The position numbers and the translations under genes were made by a program. Positions 1 through 10,301 of a stretch of 64,000 nucleotides of DNA are shown in pieces. Within the stretch, counting starts at the first letter, position 1. The number at the start of each line of letters is the position of its first letter. The DNA is taken from assembly GCA_028583605.1 (NCBI GenBank), contig CM053331.1, forward strand, positions 6,888,508 to 6,952,507, given 5' to 3'. The stretch is from Dastarcus helophoroides. Its lineage: Eukaryota > Arthropoda > Insecta > Coleoptera > Bothrideridae. A model generated the notes under the pieces. It saw only the letters and a list, made by a program, of their open reading frames with translations. It had not been told where the DNA came from and ran no database searches.

Positions 1-110
1 AAGATAACGAAGGCTTCCACAGCCAGAGTCAGTAAAGGATATACTTCTTCCGTTTCACGGTCCAATCCCGGAAGAAGTATATTCTGTACTTTTTAGTAAA
101 TAAACAATTT
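1..110. other. Window-edge non-array sequence with a 14-bp inverted repeat
   Basis: This stretch is less AT-rich than the array that follows. It contains a perfect 14-bp inverted repeat, ATATACTTCTTCCG at 39-52 and its complement at 69-82, with a 16-base spacer. One minus-strand frame is open to the window edge after an AG at about 92, but the peptide does not resemble the missing syntaxin-17 C-terminus and the splice phase does not fit exon 3. I assign no function. Confidence 0.4.
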
Positions 111-3100
111 TTGAAAAAAAAATGGCAACATTTGGATGGATTTACAAAAAAAAGGATACAAATTTCAAAATAGGATTCGAATTTCAAGAACAGTCAGATT
201 ATAAAAGAAAGTAAAATTTTCTGAAAAAATTAATAATAATCCTGAAAACCAATTAATTAAAATTTTAACAACAAATTCGAATTGTAAGAATAAAAGGGAA
301 ATTTCGAAAAAGCTCACTTTTGGGGAAATATTTGAAATTTGCAGAAATGAAGTCCAAATTTTGAAAGACAAATTTCAAGGAAACTGTCAAAGTCTGCAGA
401 AAACATCAACGTTTGAGATAAAAGGGTCGACGTTTGAGATAAAAGTTTAAATTTTCGGCAAAAGCCGAATTCTGAATGAAGCTGATGAATTTTGAAAAAA
501 AGAACACCTTTCCCAGAAAGATAAAATTTTGAAAAAATAGTTGTAATTAGCAGAAATATAAAAAAGGTACAATTTTGAGATAAAACTTTAAATTTTCAAA
601 AATTGGAGAAAATTTTCAAAATTTCGTAGAAAAAACAGAACGAATTTTCAAATGAAAGTTGAAATTTTGAGAAGCAAGCCGAAATTTCGAGAAAAAAATC
701 GAAATGTGGAGAAAAATGCCGAAATTAAAAAAAAATCGAAATTTTCTGAAATGAAAGTCAAAATTTTAAAGACGAATTTTAAGGAAATTCTCGAAATCTG
801 CAGAAATATAAAGTTTGAGACGAAAGTTAACATTTTCTGGAAAAGCCAAATTATGGGTAAAGCTTCGAAATTTCGAAGAAAAAAAATGTTACAAAGAAAA
901 TCGAAATTTAACAAAAAAGGCAAAATTTTTAGAAAAAAATCCAATTTTCAGAATAAACTCGAAATGTTAAAAAGGATAAATTTGGAAAAAAATTGTAATT
1001 TGGAGAAATATAAAAGATACAATTTTGAGATAAAAGGTCGAAATTTCGAGAAAAAAGTAGAAATTTCGAGGAAAATGTCGAAATTCAAAAAAAATTGAAA
1101 TTTGTTGAAACGAAAGTAGAAAGTTTGAAAGACGAATTTTAAGGAAATTGTCGAAATCTGCAGAAATATAAAGGTTTGAAACAAAAGTTAACATTTTCCG
1201 GAAAAGCCAAATTCTGGGTAAAACTGCAAAATTTCAAAGAAAAAAAAATTACAATAAAAATCGACATTCAAATGAAAAGGCAAAATTTTTCAAAAAAAAA
1301 TCCAATTTTCAGAATAAAGTCGAAATGTTAAAAAGGATACATTTAGAAAAAAAATCCTAATTTGCAGAAATGTAGAAGATGAGATAAAAGTTCGAGTTTA
1401 CATAAAAAAATTGCGAAATTTCGTAGGAAAACAGAATGGATTTTCAAATAAAATAAAAGTTGAAATTTTGAGGAGCAAGTCGAAATTTCGAGTCAAAAGT
1501 CGAAATATCGAGAAAAATTTCGAAATTCAAAAAAAAATTTGAAATTTGCTAAAATGAATGTCGAAATTTTGAAAAACGAATTTTAAGGAAATTGTCAAAA
1601 TCTGCAGCAACATAAAGGTCAACGTTTGAGATAAAAGTTTAAATTTTCAGCAAAAATCAAATTTTGAATAAAACTGCGAAATTTCTAAGAAAACAAAAAG
1701 ATAAAAATTACAAAGAAAATCGAAATTTCCCAGAAAAAGTAAAACATTGGAAAACAAAAATCGAATTTTCGAAACAAAGTCGAAATTTCAAACAAATTTG
1801 GAAAAAAAGTCGAAATTTGCAGATATATGAAAGATACAATTTTAACATAAAAGTTTGAGTTTTCAAAAAAGTGTAATTTAAGAAAAATTGCGAAATTTCG
1901 AAGAAAAAACTGAACAAAGTTTGAATTTCCAGCAAAAGTCAAATTTTGAGTAAAGCTGCGAAATTTCGAAGAAAACAAAAAGATAAAAATTACAAAGAAA
2001 ATCGAAGTTGTCCAGGAAAAGTAAAACATTGAGAAAAAAATTGAATATTTTCGGAATAAAGACGAAATTTCAAAACAAATTTGGAAAAAAGGTCGAAATC
2101 TGCAGAAATATAAAGGTTTGAGACAAAAGTTAACATTTTCCGGAAAAGCCAAATTCTGGGTAAAGCTGCAAAATTTCAAAGAAAAAAAAATTACAATAAA
2201 AATCGACATTTAAAAGAAAAGGCAAAATTTTTCGAAAAAAAATCCAATTTTCAGAATAAAGTCGAAATGTTAAAAAGGATACATTTCGAAAAAAAATCGT
2301 AATTTGCAGAAATGTAGAAGATGAGATAAAAGTTTGAGTTTACATAAAAAAATTGCGAAATTTCGTAGGAAAACAGAATGGATTTTCAAATAAAATAAAA
2401 GTTGAAATTTTGAGGCAGCAAGTCGAAATTTCGAGTCAAAAGTCGAAATATCGAGAAAAATTTCGAAATTCAAAAAAAAATTAGAAATTTGCTAAAATGA
2501 AAGTCGAAATTTTGAAAAACGAATTTTAAGGAAATTGTCAAAATCTGCAGCAACATAAAGGTCAACGTTTGAGATAAAAGTTTAAATTTTCAGCAAAAAT
2601 CAAATTTTGAATAAAACTGCGAAATTTCTAAGAAAACAAAAAGATAAAAACTACAAAGAAAATCGAAATTTCCCAGAAAAAGTAAAACATTGGAAAACAA
2701 AAATCGAATTTTCGAAACAAAGTCGAAATTTCAAACAAATTTGGAAAAAAGTCGAAATTTGCAGATATATGAAAGATACAATTTTAACATAAAAGTTTGA
2801 GTTTTCAAAAAAGTGTAATTTAAGAAAAATTGCGAAATTTCGAAGAAAAAACTGAACAAAGTTTGAATTTCCAGCAAAAGTCAAATTTTGAGTAAAGCTG
2901 CGAAATTTCGAAGAAAATAAAAAGATAAAAATTACAAAGAAAATCGAAGTTGTCCAGGAAAAGTAAAACATTGAGAAAAAAATTGAATATTTTCGGAATA
3001 AAGACGAAATTTCAAAACAAATTTGGAAAAAAGGTCGAAATCTGCAGAAATATAAAGGTTTGAGACAAAAGTTAACATTTTCCGGAAAAGCCAAATTCTG

Positions 3101-4020
3101 GGTAAACCTGCAAAATTTCAAAGAAAAAAAAATTACAATAAAAATCGACATTTAACAGAAAAAGCAAAATTTTTCGAAAAAAAATCCAATTTTCAGAATA
3201 AAGTCGAAATGTTAAAAAGGACACATTTCGAAAAAAAATCCTAATTTGCAGAAATGTAGAAGATGAGATAAAAGTTCGAGTTTACATAAAAAAATTGCGA
3301 AATTTCGTAGGAAAACAGAATGGATTTTCAAATAAAATAAAAGTTGAAATTTTGAGGAGCAAGTCGAAATTTCGAGTCAAAAGTCGAAATATCGAGAAAA
3401 ATTTCGAAATCTGCAGAAATATGATAGGTACAATTTTAAGATAAGAGTTTGAGTTTTCAAAAGTGTAATTTGAGAAAAATTGCGAAATTTCGAAGAAAAA
3501 ACTGAACAAAGTTAAAATTTCCAGCAAAAGTCAAATTATGAGTAAAAGTGCGAAATTTCGAAGAAAACAAAAAGATAAAAATTACAAAGAAAATAGAAAT
3601 TTCCCAGGTAAAGTAAAACATTGAGAAAACAAAAATCGAATTTTCGAAATGAAGTCGAAATTTCAAACAAATTTGTAAAAAAAGTCGCAATTTGCAGAAA
3701 TATGAAAGATACAATTTTAAGATAAAAGTTTGAGTTTTCAAAAAAGTGTAATTTGAGAAAAATTGCGAAATTTCGAAGAAAAAACTGAACAAAGTTAAAA
3801 TTTCCAGCAAAAGTCAAATTTCAGAAATAATTTGAGAAAAATTGAGAAATTTCGAAGAAAAAACTAAACAAATTGATAACAGATGGTCAAAGTTGAGAAA
3901 CAAATTGAAATTTCAAGAAAAAAGTCGTCGAAATTTCGACAAAAATGTAAATTCGAAACGAATTGAATTTTCAGAATAAAATAAAAATTTCAAAAAAGAT
4001 CAAATTTGAAGGCAATTCGA
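111..4020. repeat. Satellite-like AT-rich array (CGAAATTT/GAGAAAAAAGTCG family)
   Basis: Nearly 4 kb of degenerate, purine-biased repeats built from short motifs such as CGAAATTTCGAGAAAA and AAAAGTCGAAATTT. Open frames on both strands here are rich in F, K, S, N and I and are by-products of the repeat. If the syntaxin-17 transcript continues leftwards, this array lies in its third intron. The same motif family makes up much of the rest of the window. Confidence 0.8.
1130..3410. repeat. Higher-order tandem repeat, period about 943 bp
   Basis: Landmark sequences recur at a constant spacing of 942-943 bp. The block starting GTTAACATTTTCCGGAAAAG recurs at about 1188, 2131 and 3073. The block around ACAATAAAAATCGACATT recurs at about 1250, 2193 and 3134. 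The block starting at 1664 reappears at 2607. Copies are nearly identical, so the duplication is young. A shorter derivative of the same block is reiterated at 3418-3830. Confidence 0.75.
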
Positions 4021-4055
4021 ACTTTCCAGCAGAAAGTAAGTTGTATACAACTCAC

Positions 4056-4374
4056 TTATGTGCATTTAAAATGTGTTTCACTCCTGCGTTGACATTGGTA
4101 TTTGTACTTTCAATACTTTCTTCGACTATCGCTACCGTTTCTCCCTGCGTACCAACCATCTCATGGACTTGACTATAAATCTCGTGCAAATCTTTCACAT
4201 CCTCATGAATGGCTTCTACCCTATTCAACGTCTCCTGATGTTCTTTCAGTCTTAAATCATCCAACGATTCCTGTATTTGTATTTGGGGTGCCCCGTAAAA
4301 AGGATTCTCGTTCTCTTTGTTTTCTACTTGAGTTTCTGGCACTTCGGTGATGCTCGATACTAAATTTTGAAGCT
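4056..4374 (-). CDS. Stx17: Syntaxin-17, exon 3 (linker and SNARE motif)
   Basis: Third visible coding exon of a syntaxin-17-like Qa-SNARE, which acts in autophagosome-lysosome fusion and ER/mitochondrial membrane traffic. The exon starts after TTTTTCAG (acceptor at 4375-4377) in a phase that completes the codon split at the end of exon 2. It ends at a GTGAGT donor (4050-4055) with two bases of a codon left over. It encodes a charged linker and then a heptad-type helix running from roughly DLHEIYSQVHEMVG to VNAGVKHILNAHK, with the glutamine of the zero layer within the VGTQGETV segment. The two C-terminal hairpin membrane helices expected of the family are not encoded here. They must lie on further exons beyond the satellite or left of the window, or be lost. 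Identity rests on the joint pattern of three exons. Confidence 0.8.
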
Positions 4375-4522
4375 CTGAAAAATATTTGAGCATAAATATC
4401 GCACAAAACTATCACTTGTGATTCCATTAAGAAGTAATGATGCTGACAGAATTTTAAATAGAAAGTTTTCATGCTTTAAATATTCAGCAAATTTGTTGAA
4501 ACGGAAAATAATTCGAAAATTC

Positions 4523-4645
4523 AAATTTAAACTCAAAATTCCAAATTTAAACTCAAAATTCCAAATTTAAACTCAAAATTCCAAATTGAAACACAAAATT
4601 TCAAATTTAAACCCAAAATTTCGGGTTCAAACTCAAAATTTTGGT
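4523..4645. repeat. 20-bp minisatellite in syntaxin-17 intron 2
   Basis: About six head-to-tail copies of ATTCCAAATTTAAACTCAAA with increasing divergence to the right (CACAAAATTT, ACCCAAAATTT variants). It lies inside the 1256-base intron 4375-5630. Confidence 0.75.
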
Positions 4646-5212
4646 TTTTTTTAGGATATTGAATATTCTATCGATATTCAACTTTTTTTCGATATCTCGA
4701 TTTTGCAATTTCAAGAAAAATGTCGAAATTACGAATTTAAACGCGGAATTCTAAAAAAAAGTTAATATTTTGGAAAAATATTCAGTATTTCAGCAAAAAA
4801 AACTAGAAAATTTGTAATAAATTATCAAACATTTATGAAAAATATTGACTAGAAATTTAAAAAGACGAAATTTCGAATTGAATTCCCAATTATAATGTTT
4901 GCTTGAAAAAAAGTTAATTGAAATATCGAAATCTGAACTTTATTTTCTAAAGTTGCGACTTTACACTAGAAGTTTGAGAAAAAGTGTGAAACTTTCAACT
5001 TTTAAACTCAAAATTTTTAAATCTTTGCAAATTTCTACCTCGAAATCGAAATTTCCAGTTTAAAATCGAAATTTCAAGTTTAAAATCGAAACTTCGGGTT
5101 GAAAATCAGAATTTCGAGCTCAAAATTTAAATTTCAAGGTAAAATCTGATCTTTCGAGATTAAACTGGTGACAATTGACATTTCCAACCCTTACTTTGTC
5201 GAATTCTTCAAT

Positions 5213-5362
5213 AACCATAACTATTAAACTTTATTAACGACTAAACAGATATTAAAAATTCCATGATGTTTCGATAAATATTTGCTAAGGCCAGGCCTGG
5301 TTTCGCTTTACAGCATCAACGCCGGTTGCTGCTTTAAATGTTAATAAAGTTTAATAGTTATA
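5213..5362. repeat. Inverted-repeat element in intron 2
   Basis: A ~24-bp inverted repeat: TAACTATTAAACTTTATTAA at about 5218-5237 and its complement at about 5340-5359. They flank ~100 bases that include AGGCCAGGCCTGG. It looks like a small hairpin-forming element. The F1 element that follows inserted directly beside its right arm. Confidence 0.55.
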
Positions 5363-5366
5363 AACT

Positions 5367-5581
5367 TTTGGTGGAATGGACTGGTCCTTGGTTATCTTCA
5401 AAAATTGAAATACAAATCTTGCCTCCTGAAAACAAGAAAGATTGAAAAACACAACAGAGGTTGCTCTAACATGTTTCGATAACCAAGCTTTCATCTTAAG
5501 AGAGTTACTAAAAACGCGTTAGAGCAACCCCAATTGTGTTTTTTAATCTTTCTTGGTTTCAGGGGACAAAATTTGTATTTC
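5367..5581 (-). mobile_element. F1 foldback retroposon, copy 1
   Basis: Begins TTTGGTGGAATGG and ends GTATTTC, flanked by imperfect 11-bp direct repeats AGTTATAAACT (5356-5366) and AGTTACAAACT (5582-5592). The body is an inverted repeat: a left arm running from AAATACAAATCTTG to GGTTGCTCTAAC, and a right arm with its complement. The central hammerhead-like hairpin is degenerate here. The oligo-T beside the left TSD reads as a poly(A) end on the minus strand. Confidence 0.75.
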
Positions 5582-5630
5582 AGTTACAAACTGGTGATTT
5601 TCAGACTAAAATGAATAGTTTTAAATTCAC

Positions 5631-5826
5631 CTTGATATCCAGTGGTTAGATTTAAAATAGTTTTTCTTAAAGACATAGTCTTTGCGTCAAATTTATCTAA
5701 ATCATTATCTTCAACTTGACTTCGCAGCGTATCCAACTCGTACATCAAATCCTTTAGTTGTCGCAAGGCCCTCTTTTTGTCTTTAATTTCTTTTTTCATT
5801 TCTTCTACATCTTTATTGGATATTAG
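5631..5826 (-). CDS. Stx17: Syntaxin-17, exon 2 (N-terminal helical domain)
   Basis: A 196-base exon bounded by the acceptor TTTATTACAG (minus strand, CTG at 5827-5829) and the donor GTGAAT (5625-5630). It joins exon 1 in phase 0 across a 52-base intron and leaves one base of a split codon for exon 3. It encodes a heptad-rich helical segment (EEMKKEIKDKKRALRQLKDL, then LDTLRSQVEDNDLDKFD), matching the position of the Habc-type helices of syntaxin-17. The ORF continues past the donor but loses similarity, so the donor is preferred. Confidence 0.82.
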
Positions 5827-5878
5827 CTGTAATAAACCACATTCCTAGCTGTTTTAAAATACAATTATGTTAACTCAC

Positions 5879-6001
5879 TTTAAGTATATTAGTTCGATGT
5901 TTGTCGTACAATTTTTGATGGTGAGGGATTACGTCTTCAGTGAATTTACTAAGAGGAATTTCAATTATTTTTAACGGTTGTTTTGCCACAGGTGATGCCA
6001 T
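5879..6001 (-). CDS. Stx17: Syntaxin-17, exon 1 with start codon
   Basis: A 123-base coding exon from the ATG at 6001-5999 to a GTGAGT donor (5873-5878). It encodes 41 residues containing KIIEIPLSKFTEDVIPHHQK, which aligns in style and position with the start of animal syntaxin-17 (a basic stretch, then an IP-x-LxK/H helix). The next 52 bases are a minimal intron. In-frame sequence upstream is short, and no earlier ATG looks better. Product: membrane-anchored Qa-SNARE of the autophagy pathway. The gene runs right to left. Confidence 0.82.
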
Positions 6002-6608
6002 GTCTTATCACAATACAACTAATAATTAACAACTGCGGAGTAATTATTTCGAAACTAATGTTTATAAACAAAGGACCATGAATTTTGACATTTGTAGTGT
6101 TGGAACTTAACCTTACTTTTTTTAGTCATAGAGCATCCAATAGAAGCAGAATTGATTGCTCACTTACATGTTAATCTTACGAGAGTGCAACGTCATTGCC
6201 GCCATTTTGTTGGAGTATGTAAGAGTTTGCGTACTAAAATTAATGAGTATTACACGAATAGTTCCATAAGTTTGTTTTAATAAATGAAGTTTAATTTTCA
6301 TTGTAATGCATTGACTTTTCATTTTTATTGTTTCACTGGTATAACCATGAGGTATGCGCCAGAAATGGACCTTAAATTAAATTGAGGTTATGTAACGATA
6401 ATATTATGGTTTATTAGGTAAATGTGGCTGAAAAACCCATAAAAATACCGTGGACTGCAAATAGAATGTTCCGAAAATAACGAAATTTTAAGATGAATGA
6501 CAAAATTTTCAAAAAACCTAACGTTAAAGAAAATTAAACAAATTCGTATTTCAAAAAAAGCGCAATTTTTAAAATGAACGTGAAACATGTTTAAATAAAT
6601 TTTGAATT
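6002..6608. other. Syntaxin-17 upstream region
   Basis: About 600 bases upstream of the syntaxin-17 ATG. It includes a locally GC-richer patch at 6180-6215 (AACGTCATTGCCGCCATTTT) that could be 5'UTR or promoter, then array-like AT-rich sequence from 6420. No TATA box can be assigned with confidence and no other gene is seen. Confidence 0.35.
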
Positions 6609-7134
6609 TACAGTGTTGAATCCGTGTGGTGTGAGGGCCCATCGGACGCGTCCCAGGTGGCGGATAGGGAAAGGGCCATACGATGATCGTAAGTGAGCAT
6701 GGTCAGAAAATTCGATAGGGCTCATTGGATATAAGAACCCAATTGGCAGCAAAATAAACCACGCCGCGGACCAACCTCCCCTGGCCAAGCTGTTGTGACG
6801 TGGCTAATGGCCTGCACCAGGGTAAACGGCGCCAAAGGACTTATTAAGAACTTCGTAATACCGTGTTCCATTGCTGTTTGTGGTCATGTCTCGCCGGCAA
6901 TGGGATGTGGGAATCTTGGCTTAACCGCCCGGATCAAGTGGTGAGATCACAATAAAAATCTACCGATTCCCACGGTATTGTGCGCGCCAAAGGGATGCAA
7001 GGTCAGGAGGAAGCCTGATCGCTAGCGACTAATCTCGAGGCACCAGGCGCACCTCGTTGTAACCCATGCCTTCCGTGTGTACTAGGGGCACTGCACACGG
7101 CGACCTTTATTTCCCCTAAACTCGTGGGACCAAA

Positions 7135-8166
7135 ATGGAAACCGAAAGAACCCAAGAAACAACAACAAAAGAGGAAGGAAGCTTGGAAAACAGGGACCCA
7201 ATCAAAAAACTTTCAGGCGCAGCTAGAAGGAAGCTCAAAAAAGAGCGACGACTTCAAATACAAGAAGCCGGAAAACCCGTTGAAAAACGGAGTGAAAAGA
7301 GGGAACAAACCCATAGAACAGCAACAGGAAACCAACCGGGACCCAGCACTAGTGACCAACCGAGACCCAGCACTATGGATTAACCGGGACCCAGCAGCAG
7401 AACCACAGCTGCGACTGAAGGGACAACTACTGAGGCCGGAGGCTCAAAACGCTACCGCTCAGAAGACAGAAGAAGACCGACATAGCCGAAGAAGAAGAGC
7501 AGAACGTCAAGGACTACTGCATTCTACGCGTCGGCTGTGAAGGATATCCGCCTAGCCATACTACCAGAAGGATATCCAGGAACGACCATTAGCGAAGAGA
7601 AAGGGGACCTCATCAAGGAGACTCTTGTCAACGAATTGGGGAAAATGACCGTAGAACCACCTCCAAGGTTCTCCGGAGTGAATTATAGAGGGGGCTTTCT
7701 TGCGGCTTCCTGCGCTGACCAGGCCACTAAGGAATGGTTGGAGAGGACTCTCGCGGGAAACACTACTTTGGTCAATACGAAACTTAACATCGTGGATGCA
7801 AAGGACGTACCAAAAGCAACAAGAGTCATGGGGTGGATTCCAGAACCAAAAATGGAACCAAAAACGATCCTCAAGATGCTAGCGTACCAAAATCCTGGAC
7901 TTCATACAGACACATGGACGGTGTTGGACAGAAAACCCAACAGCAAAGGGCAACAACTAATTCTTCTCATGGACGAAAGTTCATGGGAGAAAATTCAGGA
8001 ACTACAAGGCAGACCCTACTTCAACCTTTCTCAGACGATCTTTAGGTTGATGGGAAGGAAGAAGCCAGGGGAGCAAGAGAAACCTGAAGAAATGGAGATT
8101 GATAAAGAAGGAGCTGAAGAGGAACCTACAGCATCAACCTCGACAGGGGTAACCCCCCAAAATTAA
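7135..8166 (+). pseudogene. I-like element ORF1 (DUF4780-type), two nonsense codons
   Basis: A single frame from ATG 7135 to TAA 8164-8166, broken by TAA at 7381-7383 and TAG at 7483-7485. The N-terminal ~120 codons are low-complexity, rich in K, E, R, P, S and T. The C-terminal 200 residues (from KDIRLAILPEGYPG) form a compact domain with the features of the DUF4780 domain common in insect non-LTR ORF1s: GGFLAASCADQATKEWL, then ARVMGWIP-like and LHTDTWTVLDRK segments. The family is thought to provide RNA-binding or RNP function. The stop is followed immediately by the ORF2 frame. Confidence 0.8.
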
Positions 8167-8167
8167 G

Positions 8168-9762
8168 GTGGGTGAATTCAAAGTACTACAGATAAATCTA
8201 CACCACTGCAAGGCAGCTACATCTGCCCTACAGAGATATGTACGTATGAACAAAATTGATATTGTACTGATACAAGAACCATGGATTTCTAGGGGCCAGA
8301 TCAGAGGACTGCGGATGGGAGGTGACTGGGCTTTAATCAGCCCGTCATCAGACCATCCACGAGCTTGCATACTAACAAAGAGAGGAATTCCAGTACTACC
8401 TCTATGGAAACTCTGTGCAAGGGACCTAGTGGTAGTAAAGATGACAACAAACATGGAAGGGCAAAACCGAGACCTTGTGATTGTTTTATTTGTTTATACT
8501 TGATTGAAACAGCTTTTACTATAAGCAACTTTATTACTTACTATTTCTTTATACAATAATCTATTTATGCTTGTGACGCTATGCCGTTCTACGCGCCATC
8601 TTCTTCTTGGTGCTTGACGCTAAATTTAAATATACAACAGTGATGGGATCAGCTTACCTTCCATATGACCAACCAGGACAACCACCCACAATGGAGGTAA
8701 GAACACTGGTGCAGAAATGCGCGGAAGAAAACACACAATTAGTGCTCTGTTGTGATTCCAGCGCGCACCACACCGTATGGGGGAGCACCGGAACAAACAG
8801 GAGAGGTGAGTCACTTTTAGAGTTCATTATTAGCAATAACCTACAAGTAGCAAATCGGGGCACAGAACCGACCTTTCTCAATCAAAACAGAAAAGACGTA
8901 ATAGATATAACAGTCGGCACACAAAACGCGTGCAATCTAATAAGTGATTGGAAAGTCTTAAATGAATCATCACTCTCGGACCATAGATACATAAGTTTCG
9001 AGATAGCTCTGATACAGGGGGGGGGGCTGAGTCGTACAAAAATCCTAGAACCTGTAATTGGGACAACTATCAAGTGAGACTGAAACAGGGACTGGAATAC
9101 TGTCCGATTAGACCAAAAACCCCAGCAGACATTGAAATGATGTGCGATGTAATCAACACCACCATTAAAACAGCCTACGACAAAATTGCCCAATGAAGAC
9201 GAGGAAGATCAAGGACCGGACGTTGGGAGGAATATAAAACTCAAGACGAGAATATGTAAGTGCCATCAAAAAGGAAAAAGAAAATTCCTGGAGGACGTAC
9301 TGTGAGGGGATCGAAAAATCCCCAGAAGGTGCTAGACTCCAGAAGACATTGCAAAAGAACAACCAGAATATACTGGGATCTTTGCAAACACCACAGGGAG
9401 AATACACGCATTCCGAGGAGGGGACCCTGAGGGTTTTACTTCAGGCGCACTTCCCGGGATGCTCACCCCTCCCTGCACAACAAGACAGCCAAGACACCGA
9501 TCTACCGCAAAATCGGGGATCAAGTCAAAGCTGGAGAATAGCTAATAAAGTATTTGACATAACCAGAATTATATGGGCGATAAACAGTTTCAAACCATAT
9601 AAATCACCAGGCCCAGACGGAGTATTACCAATAATGTTACAACAACGAGTTGAAGCACTAGCGTCACCCTTGTGCACAATATTCATGGCCTGTGTGGCCA
9701 CAGGATACGTGCCTCAGGACTGGAGAAGGACGAGAGTGGCTTTTATACCCAAACCAGGGTGA
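8168..9762 (+). pseudogene. I-like element ORF2, 5' half (endonuclease and first RT motifs)
   Basis: The apurinic/apyrimidinic-type endonuclease begins KVLQINLHHCKAAT with the catalytic glutamate in IQEPW. It is interrupted after DLV by the solo LTR 8482-8639 and resumes with SAYLPYDQPGQPP, CCDSSAHHTVWGS and the SDH-like LSDHRYISFEI. The linker then shows frame changes around 9070-9350. From 9349 the RT fingers follow with YKSPGPDGVLP and VAFIPKPG, ending at an in-frame TGA (9760-9762). After a frame change, SFRPISLTSFMLKTMEKLVDRY continues to the Jockey insertion at 9880. The first codon of ORF2 is uncertain (GTG at 8168 just after the ORF1 stop). Confidence 0.8.
8482..8639 (-). mobile_element. 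158-bp solo LTR inserted in the endonuclease
   Basis: The sequence starts TGTTTTAT and ends ACAACA, the TG...CA signature, with a perfect 5-bp TSD GTGAT at 8477-8481 and 8640-8644. On the minus strand it has TTGTATAAAG and later AATAAAG/AAATAAAACA, fitting TATA-like and polyadenylation signals, so the element probably pointed left. Excision of the LTR plus one TSD restores the endonuclease frame across the junction, which confirms a clean insertion. Confidence 0.85.
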
Positions 9763-10261
9763 AATTCGTACGCCCAGGCAAAGTCTTTCAGGCCAATCAG
9801 CTTGACATCATTCATGCTCAAGACAATGGAAAAGCTTGTCGATAGGTATATTAGAGACGATGCGATGAGGTGTTTCCCCATTAGGTTGAGTGTCAGTGAG
9901 TGAACAGTGAAGTGTGTTCTCCCGAAATATTCAACAGCTAGAAAATCTCAAGTGAGTTAGCCAAAGTGTTTCAATTATCGTGTGCGACCAGATTCCCGCA
10001 TTATTGTTGCTACGGTACAGCTTGTTAGCTAATTATTACCTGCGATTACTGAGTAAGTTGTTTATCATAATAACATTACTAATTCCAGACTGTTTACCAG
10101 TCATTGACCAACAATTTATTAAGTTGTAAATAAGTATTACTAACAATAGAGATTAACCTTGCATGAATTAGATTCTTTTTGCATGGTAGAATTTTTAAGT
10201 TTATCTAGGACAAAAACGCTAAGAGGCATCTTAGCAAAGAAAAGGAAGAAAGAAGAAGTTA

Positions 10262-10291
10262 AACGGCCAAAATACTTAAATTTTGGCCGTT
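10262..10291 (+). promoter_or_regulatory. Perfect 12-bp hairpin just upstream of Jockey-like ORF1
   Basis: AACGGCCAAAAT (10262-10273) pairs perfectly with ATTTTGGCCGTT (10280-10291) over a 6-base loop, ending 10 bases before the ORF1 ATG at 10302. An RNA stem here could influence ribosome loading or RNP assembly. That role is inference. Confidence 0.6.
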
Positions 10292-10301
10292 ATAACCAAC
10301 C

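Noticed and set aside
1..91. Open minus-strand peptide considered as the missing syntaxin-17 C-terminal exon
   Set aside because: Splice phase does not match exon 3 and the peptide lacks the glycine-rich double membrane helix.
165..3817. Many long open frames on both strands rich in F, L, S, K and N
   Set aside because: They follow the phase of the CGAAATTT repeats, recur with the 943-bp period, and lack splice signals or domain content.
4052..4350. Plus-strand open frames overlapping syntaxin-17 exon 3
   Set aside because: Antisense shadows of the supported coding exon.
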